Shown one piece after another: positions 1 through 7,239 of a stretch of DNA of 64,000 nucleotides. The translations under genes were made by a program, and so were the position numbers. The DNA comes from Acidobacteriaceae bacterium (lineage in GTDB: Bacteria; Acidobacteriota; Terriglobia; Terriglobales; Acidobacteriaceae): positions 34,268-98,267 of the forward strand of contig CAHJWL010000014.1 of the NCBI GenBank assembly GCA_903642235.1, given 5' to 3'. Under the pieces are notes generated by a model. The model was not told the DNA's origin. It did not search any database and saw nothing but the letters and a program-made list of their open reading frames with translations. Within the stretch, counting starts at the first letter, position 1. The number at the start of each line of letters is the position of its first letter.

Positions 1-1242
1 AGGATGGGAGATTTTCTCTCCAGTGAGGACGTAGAGCTGCTCGAATCGCTCGCCAGCTACATCGGCATCGCCATCCAGAACGCACAGCTCTATCGCACAC
101 TCGAACGGCAGATCGGCGAGTTCGAACGCCTGAAGGAGTTCCACGAAAACATCGTCGAATCGATCAACGTGGGCGTGTTCGCGGTAGACCTCGATGACCA
201 CATCGAAAGCTGGAACCGTCGCATGGAGGTTCTCTTTGGCGTCTCGCGTGCCGATACCTTGCGAAAACCCCTTTCCGCCGTGCTTCCAGGTGACTTCCTG
301 CGCAAGATTGATAGCGTTCGCCTCGATCAGGGAACGCACGCGTTCTACAAATACCGCATCGAGCTGCCAGATGGTGAAACGCATATCGCGAACATCGCCG
401 TTGCACCTCTGGTCTCGAAGTCGGCCGTGCCCGTTGGCCGCATCGTCCTTATCGATGACATTACCGATCGTGTCGAGCTGGAAGCGCAGCTCACTCAATC
501 AGAGAAGCTCTCCTCCATCGGTCTCCTGGCTGCCGGCGTGGCGCATGAGGTCAACACTCCCCTCGCTGTCATCTCCGCCTACACGCAGATGCTGACCAAG
601 CAGATGTCAGGAGACGCTCGCCTCGCACCAGTCCTCGAGAAGATTACGCAGCAGAGCTTCCGCGCCTCTGAGATCGTTAATGGTCTGCTGAACTTCTCCC
701 GCACCAGCGGCACAGAGCGCACCAGCGTTGACCTCAACCGGCTGCTGCGCGATACCGTCAATCTGATCGATCATCAGCTGAAGACGGCAAAAATCTCAGT
801 CGATCTCGATCTCGACCCCGCCCTTTCTTCGGTCCAGGGCAACCAGGGCAAGATCCAGCAAGTCTTGCTGAACTTCCTGCTCAACGCGAAGGATGCCATG
901 CTGCGCTCGACGAGTGCGCGCATCGCCGTAACGACATATAACCGCTCCGGCGCAGCCGTGATTCGCATCCAGGACACCGGGAGCGGCATCAGTCAGGAGC
1001 ACCTGCATCGCATCTACGATCCCTTCTTTACGACCAAGACGGCACCTCGCGCGGGCGAGCACAAAGGCACGGGGCTTGGACTCGCGGTAAGCTACGGCAT
1101 CATGCAGGAGCACGGCGGCAAGATCCACGTCGAAAGCTCCATCGGCATTGGCACGACCTTTGAACTTGAGTTCCCTGCCCTCGCTTCCCCACTCTCAGAC
1201 GCTGCCTCCGATGTGAGCGAAAGGACCATACTCCATGTCTGA
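1..1242 (+). CDS. Sensor histidine kinase, NtrB-like (5' end cut by window)
   Basis: Two-component sensor kinase that should autophosphorylate on histidine and pass the phosphate to the regulator encoded next. Counting from the Met at position 4, residues 1-40 look like the end of a GAF domain, about 45-150 form a PAS domain, and a HisKA dimerisation domain follows with the H-box AAGVAHEVNTPLAV (His181). The ATPase domain shows an N-box (LNFLLNAKDAM), G1 (DTGSGI), F box (FFTTK) and G2 (GTGLGLAVSYG). No membrane segment is seen in this part, but the reading frame is open to base 1, so the N-terminus, including most of the GAF domain and any sensor or membrane region, lies outside the window. 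It overlaps the start of the downstream regulator by 8 bases, which suggests translational coupling. The signal sensed is unknown. Confidence 0.9.
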   Translation, partial: RMGDFLSSEDVELLESLASYIGIAIQNAQLYRTLERQIGEFERLKEFHENIVESINVGVFAVDLDDHIESWNRRMEVLFGVSRADTLRKPLSAVLPGDFLRKIDSVRLDQGTHAFYKYRIELPDGETHIANIAVAPLVSKSAVPVGRIVLIDDITDRVELEAQLTQSEKLSSIGLLAAGVAHEVNTPLAVISAYTQMLTKQMSGDARLAPVLEKITQQSFRASEIVNGLLNFSRTSGTERTSVDLNRLLRDTVNLIDHQLKTAKISVDLDLDPALSSVQGNQGKIQQVLLNFLLNAKDAMLRSTSARIAVTTYNRSGAAVIRIQDTGSGISQEHLHRIYDPFFTTKTAPRAGEHKGTGLGLAVSYGIMQEHGGKIHVESSIGIGTTFELEFPALASPLSDAASDVSERTILHV

Positions 1243-2680
1243 AGCAATCGCCGTAGCCGACGCCGTAGCACCGGCGGAGATCACTTCGACCAATCGTTCG
1301 TTGCCTCGCATCCTCATCATCGATGACGAGGCTGCCGTGCGCGAGTCGTTAGAGGTCCTTCTAACCTTGGAAGGCTTTTCGGTCACGATCGCCCCTGAAG
1401 GAACGACAGGCCTCGATGTGCTCGCGCGGGAAGAGTTCGATCTCCTGCTGCTCGATCTCGCTCTTCCCGGCGAGAGCGGGCTGGATCTTCTGCCGCGCAT
1501 CGTCGAGCTGCGCCCACAGCTGCCCGTCATCATGATCACGGCCTATGGAACTGTCGGAAATGTCGTGGAGGCGATCCGCTCCGGTGCCGATAACTTCGTC
1601 CAGAAACCCTGGGACAATGAAAAGCTGATTCTGGATATTCGGTCCGCAATCGCTCGCCGCCGGGCAGAATCCGAGGTCATCCTTCTTCGCCGGACCCTCA
1701 AGCAGCGCTACAGCTTTGAGAACATCGTCGGCAAGAGTGATCCCATGCTGCGCCTCTTCGACGTCGTCGTGCAGGTTGCACCCTCGCGCTCCACCGTCTT
1801 GATCCAGGGTGAGAGCGGCACCGGCAAGGAGCTCATCGCCAAAGCGCTGCATGCCAACTCTCCGCGCCGCGATCGTCCCTTCGTTCCCGTCAACACCGGC
1901 GCGGTTCCGTCTGAGCTGCTTGAGTCCACTCTCTTCGGGCACGTGCGTGGCGCCTTTACCTCTGCTGTCTCCAGCAAAAAGGGTCTCTTCGAAGTCGCTG
2001 ATGGCGGCACCCTCTTTCTCGATGAGATCGGCACCATGGGTATGGACATGCAAGCGAAAATCCTGCGTGTTCTGCAGGACCGCCGCTTCATGCAGCTCGG
2101 CGGTACGCAGGAAATTCAGGTTGACGTTCGCATCATCGCCGCCACCAACGTCAATCTTCAGAATGCGGTCCGCGAAGGCCGGTTTCGCGAAGATCTCTTC
2201 TATCGCCTGAACGTCATTGCGCTTGAACTTCCGCCGCTCCGCACCCGCAAGTCAGACATTCCGCTGCTCTCCCAGCATTTTCTCGACTTCTACGCTAAAG
2301 AAAACTCAGTGGACCAGAAGGTTCTTTCGCCTGAGTCGCTGCGCATCCTGATGGACTATGACTGGCCGGGTAACGTACGCGAACTTGAGAACGCAATGGA
2401 GCGCGGCATTGTGCTCGCCAACGCACGCGTCATCACTCCGGAGCTCCTTCCCCCGCAGATCACCGGCAGCAGCTACACAGCCACCGCCCTCGAGCATCGG
2501 CCGGATGCCTCGCTCTTCGAACTCATGGAGGAGATCGAGCGGCGCATCATCTCCGACCGGCTGGAACGCTGCCACTGGAACCAGACCGAGGCTTCGGAGT
2601 TCTTCAAGATCCCACTTTCAACCCTCAATCAGAAGATCAAGCGCCTGAATATCGAGATCCGCAAGCGCCCTCGCGAGTAG
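1235..2680 (+). CDS. Sigma-54-dependent response regulator, NtrC family
   Basis: Enhancer-binding transcription activator, 481 aa. It has an N-terminal receiver domain (phospho-acceptor Asp74 in LLLLDLALPG, conserved Lys124 in FVQKPW), a central AAA+ domain with Walker A GESGTGKE (192-199) and Walker B TLFLDEIG (259-266), and a C-terminal Fis-type helix-turn-helix (NQTEASEFFKIPLSTLNQKI). The sigma-54 contact loop, normally GAFTGA, reads GAFTSA (239-244), with codon TCT for the serine. The start overlaps the kinase stop (ATGTCTGA), so the two are almost certainly one operon and a cognate pair. The gene converges on the hopanoid operon. Whether it controls that operon cannot be told, and I found no convincing -24/-12 promoter nearby. 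Confidence 0.93.
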   Translation: MSEAIAVADAVAPAEITSTNRSLPRILIIDDEAAVRESLEVLLTLEGFSVTIAPEGTTGLDVLAREEFDLLLLDLALPGESGLDLLPRIVELRPQLPVIMITAYGTVGNVVEAIRSGADNFVQKPWDNEKLILDIRSAIARRRAESEVILLRRTLKQRYSFENIVGKSDPMLRLFDVVVQVAPSRSTVLIQGESGTGKELIAKALHANSPRRDRPFVPVNTGAVPSELLESTLFGHVRGAFTSAVSSKKGLFEVADGGTLFLDEIGTMGMDMQAKILRVLQDRRFMQLGGTQEIQVDVRIIAATNVNLQNAVREGRFREDLFYRLNVIALELPPLRTRKSDIPLLSQHFLDFYAKENSVDQKVLSPESLRILMDYDWPGNVRELENAMERGIVLANARVITPELLPPQITGSSYTATALEHRPDASLFELMEEIERRIISDRLERCHWNQTEASEFFKIPLSTLNQKIKRLNIEIRKRPRE

Positions 2681-2754
2681 CGAGCTGCAATTTGTTGTAG
2701 CTCCGTGGGAAGCTGCTTCTGTGCCCAATCTTCACGCGTGTAAGCGGCTTTCTT

Positions 2755-3861
2755 TTAACGTCCTGGCTGCAGCACGATCTTCATGGAATCCGGCTGCGGA
2801 TGGGAAGCCAGCTCAATCGCCGCTGCTGCCTCGCTGAGTGCAAAGCGATGCGAAATGAGTCGTGTCAGATCGAAGCCGTCCCGGTACCCCTCGAAAACCA
2901 GTGCCTCCACATCCTTGTTGATCGCCACGGACGCACTATACGACCCCATCAGCGTCTTCTCGTCCATGCATATCGCCGCCGGATCAAACGGTGCCTCACC
3001 GTGCTGCGTCTGGGCGAAAAGCATGACGCGTCCGCCCGGCCGTATCGCCTCCATAGCCGTTTGGATCACGGCGTTGCCGCCGACCGCAACCAGAGCCACA
3101 TCAGCGCCTCTGCCCTCGGTTGCCGCACGCGCGGCCTGCGCCACGTCGCTCCTCGCATCCACCGGACGATCAAGTCCGAACAACGCCGCAACCCGGTGGC
3201 GCTCCGGGTACAGATCGCTCGTGAGCACAGTCGCTCCCGTCCGCTTTGCCAATGCGGCTAGCAGGATCCCGATCGGTCCCTGCCCGATCACGAGCACCGT
3301 CTCGTCCGGCTCGAGGGCAAGCAGCCGGATCGCCTTGTAGCACGTGTTGACTGGCTCTAGAAAGCACGCCTGTTCGAAGGGAATATCATCCGGAATCGTC
3401 ACCAGACCGCCTTCGACAATCCAAGGCATAACCCGGATGTACTCGGCAAAACCTCCGCCTGCGGGTGCAAAGCCCGCCGTGCAGCCTACACGCTTATAAA
3501 CCTCGCACTGCGCAAAGGTCTGCTTGCGGCAAAAATAGCACTCCCCGCAGGGTATGTGGTGGTACGCCATCACGCGATCGCCGACCGCAAATCGGTCAAC
3601 GCCTTCGCCTGTCCGCGCCACCGTACCTGCCATCTCGTGCCCGAAGATACGCGGCGCACTGTGCGAGCCTGTGTGTATCTTCTTCAGATCCGTACCGCAG
3701 ATCCCGCATGTATTGATGCGGACCAGCACCTCGCCCGGACCGATCTCCGGCACGGCGAGGTCTTCTACCCGCACCTCGTTAATACCCCGATATACCGCAG
3801 CGCGCATTGTTGCCGGAATCTCCGCGGCGTGTTCGACCAAGTCCTCAACCATCCTTGCCAT
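2755..3861 (-). CDS. Zinc-dependent medium-chain dehydrogenase, last gene of hopanoid operon
   Basis: Medium-chain dehydrogenase/reductase, 368 aa, the full family length. It has catalytic-zinc ligands (CGICGTD and GHEMAG), a structural-zinc cysteine cluster (CGECYFC followed by a fourth Cys), and a Rossmann motif GQGPIG followed by an acidic residue (TSDLY), which favours NAD(H). The start used is the first Met; Met4 or the Met before RAAVYRG are alternatives. It lies 22 bases after hpnG and ends the run of co-directional genes. The family covers alcohol, sorbitol and threonine dehydrogenases. A role in hopanoid side-chain reduction is inference from position only. Confidence 0.88.
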   Translation of the reverse strand: MARMVEDLVEHAAEIPATMRAAVYRGINEVRVEDLAVPEIGPGEVLVRINTCGICGTDLKKIHTGSHSAPRIFGHEMAGTVARTGEGVDRFAVGDRVMAYHHIPCGECYFCRKQTFAQCEVYKRVGCTAGFAPAGGGFAEYIRVMPWIVEGGLVTIPDDIPFEQACFLEPVNTCYKAIRLLALEPDETVLVIGQGPIGILLAALAKRTGATVLTSDLYPERHRVAALFGLDRPVDARSDVAQAARAATEGRGADVALVAVGGNAVIQTAMEAIRPGGRVMLFAQTQHGEAPFDPAAICMDEKTLMGSYSASVAINKDVEALVFEGYRDGFDLTRLISHRFALSEAAAAIELASHPQPDSMKIVLQPGR

Positions 3862-3883
3862 GTGCCCGATCCCTGTCTTTTCA

Positions 3884-4549
3884 CTACTGCATTCGAATGT
3901 CGGCCAGCACCGTTGCCGTCATAGCTCTTAAGGCGGCAGAGCTGTTTCGGCCAAGCTGGACTGTGCTGCGCCACTGCCAGGGACGGATGGCGGTGTGCAA
4001 AGCAAATGCAACCTCACGAAAGCGCCCATCCGCCGTGGCAAACCGATCAAATCCATCGAGCGAGAAGCCGGCATCATCCGAGATCCCCTTGACTGCACCG
4101 AACGCGAGCCCATGGGCCTTGGCCAGACGCCCTACGCAGGCCGCCTCCATATCCACTCCAGTCGCGCCATAGCTCTTGTACAGACGACGCTTTTCATCCA
4201 CACCCGCAATTCTCGGTGTCGTTGCCAGCAGGCCTTCTCCCTCCTCACAGACAAAACGCTCCCCCGAGCGAACGTCCACCACCGTGCCGAAACGCAGGCT
4301 TTCACCGGCCCGCACCTGCGCCCCACAGCCGCCTGCGAGACCGACCGACAGCAGACGTTCCACCCTGCCGTGCTGCAAGACAGCAGCCACAGCCCTGCTG
4401 ACCCGATCACATCCCATGCCCGCGCAGGCGGCGATAGCAGAGCTCGACTCCGCCATCCAAACACCACCGTCCGCAGTATCGATCCGCTTCCAGCCACGCG
4501 TTAACGCAGCCAACTCACGAGGTAAAGCTGCAATCACCGCGGTTCTCAA
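3884..4549 (-). CDS. hpnG: Adenosylhopane nucleoside phosphorylase/hydrolase (HpnG-like)
   Basis: Member of the PNP/MTAN nucleoside phosphorylase fold, 221 aa. Family members in hopanoid operons remove adenine from adenosylhopane to give (phospho)ribosylhopane. Visible features are the N-terminal strand MRTAVIAALPREL, a glycine-rich segment LLSVGLAGGCG in the position of the family phosphate/ribose loop, and the signature VDMEAA that contacts the ribose. Near the C-terminus, GISDDAG matches the conserved aspartate loop used in base recognition. The start codon overlaps the hpnA stop by 4 bases (ATGA), showing translational coupling. Assignment to HpnG rather than to a general phosphorylase rests on the family look plus hpnA, hpnH and shc directly upstream. 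Confidence 0.88.
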   Translation of the reverse strand: MRTAVIAALPRELAALTRGWKRIDTADGGVWMAESSSAIAACAGMGCDRVSRAVAAVLQHGRVERLLSVGLAGGCGAQVRAGESLRFGTVVDVRSGERFVCEEGEGLLATTPRIAGVDEKRRLYKSYGATGVDMEAACVGRLAKAHGLAFGAVKGISDDAGFSLDGFDRFATADGRFREVAFALHTAIRPWQWRSTVQLGRNSSAALRAMTATVLADIRMQ

Positions 4550-5568
4550 TGCACCGCCTCACGGCTGACTGGCGTTGCTGGAGCATAGCCTTGCCTCACA
4601 AACCAGTCGATCGCCGATCGAAGTGCGCCGTACACCGGCATCACCTTGAAACCCAGCTCCTGTTCAGCCTTTGAGGAGTTGGCGAACATGATCTTACGTC
4701 CCATGCGCACTGCCTCCACCGTCGCTCGCGGCTCCCGGCCACGCAGCCGCCCAATAATCCATTCGTCAAAGAAAGCAAACAGGAGTGCAGCCCCATGCGG
4801 CACCTTGATCGTAGGCGAGGGCAGGCCCGTAATCGTGGACATTCGATCGAGAATCTGCTTGAGCGATAGATTCTCGCCACCCAGGATGTATCGTTCGCCC
4901 GGCCGGCCACACTCGGTCGCCATGACGTGCATGCGCGCGACCTCCTCCACGTCCACCAGATTCAGCCCCGTATCCACATACGCCGGAAAGCGCCGGTTCA
5001 GAAAGTCCACAACGATCCGTCCGGTAGGCGTCGGCTTGGCGTCACCCGATCCGATCGGCGTCGTTGGATTGAGAATGATTACGTTCTGACCCCGGCCTGC
5101 TGCTTCTATCGCCACCTGTTCAGCCAGGAACTTGGATCGCTTGTAGTGCCCGATCATCGCTGCAAGCGATACGGGTGTGGCCTCATCGACGATCGTTCCA
5201 TCCCGATCGAAGCCCATTGTCGCAACACTCGATGTATACACAACGCGCGGTACGCCAGTCTCCGCTGCCAGTCGGAGCAGGGTCCGCGTCGCCTCCACGT
5301 TGGCGGCATACATTGCGTCGGGATCCTGCACCCAGAGCCGATAGTCGGCGGCAACGTGAACCAGAACGTCGCATCCGGTCAGGGCAGAACGAAGTCGCAC
5401 CGCCTGTCGCAGGTCTCCCTGGACGAACTCCAGCCCGCTCAAACCCTCTAAGCCACTCTGATTGCTCGTAGGCCTTGTTAAGACCCTCTGCTGCGCTCCC
5501 CGCTCTGCAAAAGCCCGCGCAACATGCCCGCCAACAAACCCAGTTGCCCCCGTTATGAAGATGCGCAT
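4546..5568 (-). CDS. hpnA: Hopanoid-associated sugar epimerase (NAD-dependent epimerase/dehydratase)
   Basis: Extended short-chain dehydrogenase, 340 aa. The N-terminal NAD-binding motif is TGATGFVGGHV (6-16), an Asp-containing loop follows (VQGDLRQ), and the active site shows TSSVATMG (Ser/Thr) and YKRSK (Tyr142, Lys146). The C-terminal half carries substrate-binding segments typical of the dihydroflavonol reductase/HpnA branch. HpnA is regularly found in hopanoid clusters, but its exact reaction is not settled. The gene is 39 bases from the preceding unknown gene and overlaps hpnG by 4 bases. Confidence 0.9.
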   Translation of the reverse strand: MRIFITGATGFVGGHVARAFAERGAQQRVLTRPTSNQSGLEGLSGLEFVQGDLRQAVRLRSALTGCDVLVHVAADYRLWVQDPDAMYAANVEATRTLLRLAAETGVPRVVYTSSVATMGFDRDGTIVDEATPVSLAAMIGHYKRSKFLAEQVAIEAAGRGQNVIILNPTTPIGSGDAKPTPTGRIVVDFLNRRFPAYVDTGLNLVDVEEVARMHVMATECGRPGERYILGGENLSLKQILDRMSTITGLPSPTIKVPHGAALLFAFFDEWIIGRLRGREPRATVEAVRMGRKIMFANSSKAEQELGFKVMPVYGALRSAIDWFVRQGYAPATPVSREAVH

Positions 5569-5607
5569 CAGGCCCTCGCGCTCCGCAGACCAACAGGCGA
5601 CACGTAG

Positions 5608-6054
5608 TTACTCCAGCCGCTCCGGCTCAATTTGAATATTCCGTTCTCCGGCTGCCTTCTTCTCCCAGTACTTCTTTACCCATGCCTCAAACGTCCGGCC
5701 AGCCGCCGTATCGCGTCCCGTAAATGCCACGCGCGCGATCTCCGCATACGCGACATTCACTTTCGTCTGGGCTTTACTGGGAATGATTCGCACGTAAGAA
5801 TCAGTCAGCGTCGCAGCCGATCGCCGATCAAAGAGGTATCCCTCAAGGACGGCCCCGTCCTTCTTCGTCACCGTCACGTCGCCGCGATAGTCGAATGCCT
5901 TTTCCAGTACCTCGCGCACTTCAGTCTCGGACGCCATCTCCGGGATCCATCCCTCAAGCTGCTCCCGTTCTCGCCCTGCGGCCACCTCGATCTCATCCGG
6001 GTTCTCGTGGGTGAGCTGTGCAAGCTTGGCTGCTTCCTGCTGATCCGTCGCCAT
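5608..6054 (-). CDS. Conserved protein of unknown function between hpnH and hpnA
   Basis: Predicted 148-residue soluble protein starting MATDQQEAAK. I use this ATG because hpnH stops at 6057-6059, leaving a 2-base gap; a longer frame back to 6156 would lie inside hpnH. There is no signal peptide or membrane segment. Residues 50-110 look like a small beta-rich domain (DVTVTKKDGAVLEGYLFDR, then IRIIPS-like strands), followed by FTGRDTAAGRTFEAWV and a charged helix WVKKYWEKKAAGE. I do not recognise a named family. Its position inside the hopanoid operon, coupled to hpnH, argues that it acts on or regulates hopanoid assembly, but no reaction can be assigned from sequence. Confidence 0.8.
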   Translation of the reverse strand: MATDQQEAAKLAQLTHENPDEIEVAAGREREQLEGWIPEMASETEVREVLEKAFDYRGDVTVTKKDGAVLEGYLFDRRSAATLTDSYVRIIPSKAQTKVNVAYAEIARVAFTGRDTAAGRTFEAWVKKYWEKKAAGERNIQIEPERLE

Positions 6055-6056
6055 CG

Positions 6057-7202
6057 CTAATCTCCTGACACCATCTCTGCCCGGGCATGCTCTTTCTGGG
6101 TAGCGGCCGCCGGCGTCGCAATCTGGACCAGAGGAGCCTGGTGTGCCGGCTCCCATTCATTCAGCAGTTTGTTCGCGCCCTCGTCGTTGTAGCTTGAGAA
6201 GAAGATTGCCTTTGCCGTCTGGAGAAGACCTTTGAGCGAACCAAAGGTGTAGTTGACTCCGCTCGCCTCATATCCTGAGTGCACCATGCAGTTCGCGCAG
6301 CGAGGATTTCCGCTCTCGGTCCCATAGTTCGCCCACTCAACCTGCTCCATCAACTCCTGAAACGTATCCGCATAGCCGTCCTGCAGCAGATAACAGGGCT
6401 TCTGCCAGCCAAAGATCGAGAAGGTAGGCATGCCCCACGGCGTGCAGGTCAGCTCCTTCTTGCCCATCAGGAACTCCATGAACATGGGCGACGCATTGAA
6501 CCGCCAGCTCTTCTTCCGGTTCGACAGGATAGAGCGAAAGAGCTTCTTCGAGCGCGCCCGTCCCAGGAAGTGCTTCTGGTCCGGAGCCTTGTCGTAGGTG
6601 TATCCCGGCGACACCATCATGCTCTCGACCCCAACCTCCATCAACTCGTCAAAGTGCAGCCGCACGCTGTTCGGGTCTGCCCCGTCAAAAAGCGTCGTGT
6701 TTGTCGTCACCCGGAAACCCGCCGCCACCGCCGCCCGCACACCGTCCATGGCAACGTCATAGCCGCCCTCGCGGCAAACCGAGAAGTCGTGGTGCTCCCG
6801 CTGGCCGTCGACATGAACCGAAAACGACAGGAACTTCGATGGCTTGAAGAGATGAAGCTTCTCTTTCAGAAGCAGTGCGTTCGTGCACATATAAACATAC
6901 TTCTTCCGCTCCACCAGGCCTGCCACAATCTCCGGCATCTTCGGGTGCAGCAGCGGTTCGCCACCTGGAATAGCCACCATCGGCGTCCCGCACTCCTCCA
7001 CCGCGCGAAAGCACTCCTCCGGACTCAGTTCCGCCTTCAGAATGTGCGCCGGATACTGGATCTTGCCGCAGCCGGCACAGGCCAGGTTGCAGCGAAACAG
7101 CGGCTCCAGCATGAGCACCAACGGATAGCGCTTGCGTCCGCTCAGCTTTTGTTTCATCACGTACGAAGCTACAGTCCATGCCTGGGAGATCGGTACTGCC
7201 AT
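6057..7202 (-). CDS. hpnH: Adenosyl-hopene transferase, radical SAM (HpnH)
   Basis: Radical SAM enzyme, 381 aa, the expected length for HpnH, which attaches the 5'-deoxyadenosyl group of SAM to diploptene to make adenosylhopane, the first C35 hopanoid. The [4Fe-4S] ligands are Cys38, Cys42 and Cys45 in CNLACAGC. The glycine motif GGEPLLHP binds the SAM amino group. Further cysteines near residues 290-305 (PRCANCMVHSGYEA) fit the C-terminal region of this family. It lies 37 bases after shc in the same direction and 2 bases before the unknown small gene. The assignment is strong because family motifs and operon context agree. Confidence 0.94.
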   Translation of the reverse strand: MAVPISQAWTVASYVMKQKLSGRKRYPLVLMLEPLFRCNLACAGCGKIQYPAHILKAELSPEECFRAVEECGTPMVAIPGGEPLLHPKMPEIVAGLVERKKYVYMCTNALLLKEKLHLFKPSKFLSFSVHVDGQREHHDFSVCREGGYDVAMDGVRAAVAAGFRVTTNTTLFDGADPNSVRLHFDELMEVGVESMMVSPGYTYDKAPDQKHFLGRARSKKLFRSILSNRKKSWRFNASPMFMEFLMGKKELTCTPWGMPTFSIFGWQKPCYLLQDGYADTFQELMEQVEWANYGTESGNPRCANCMVHSGYEASGVNYTFGSLKGLLQTAKAIFFSSYNDEGANKLLNEWEPAHQAPLVQIATPAAATQKEHARAEMVSGD

Positions 7203-7239
7203 CGGACACCCTTTCTAGATACGTCTTTGGCGCCGGCCG

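Noticed and set aside
5575..6156. Longer form of the small hopanoid-operon protein starting at 6156
   Set aside because: It would lie within hpnH; the ATG at 6054 follows the hpnH stop by 2 bases.
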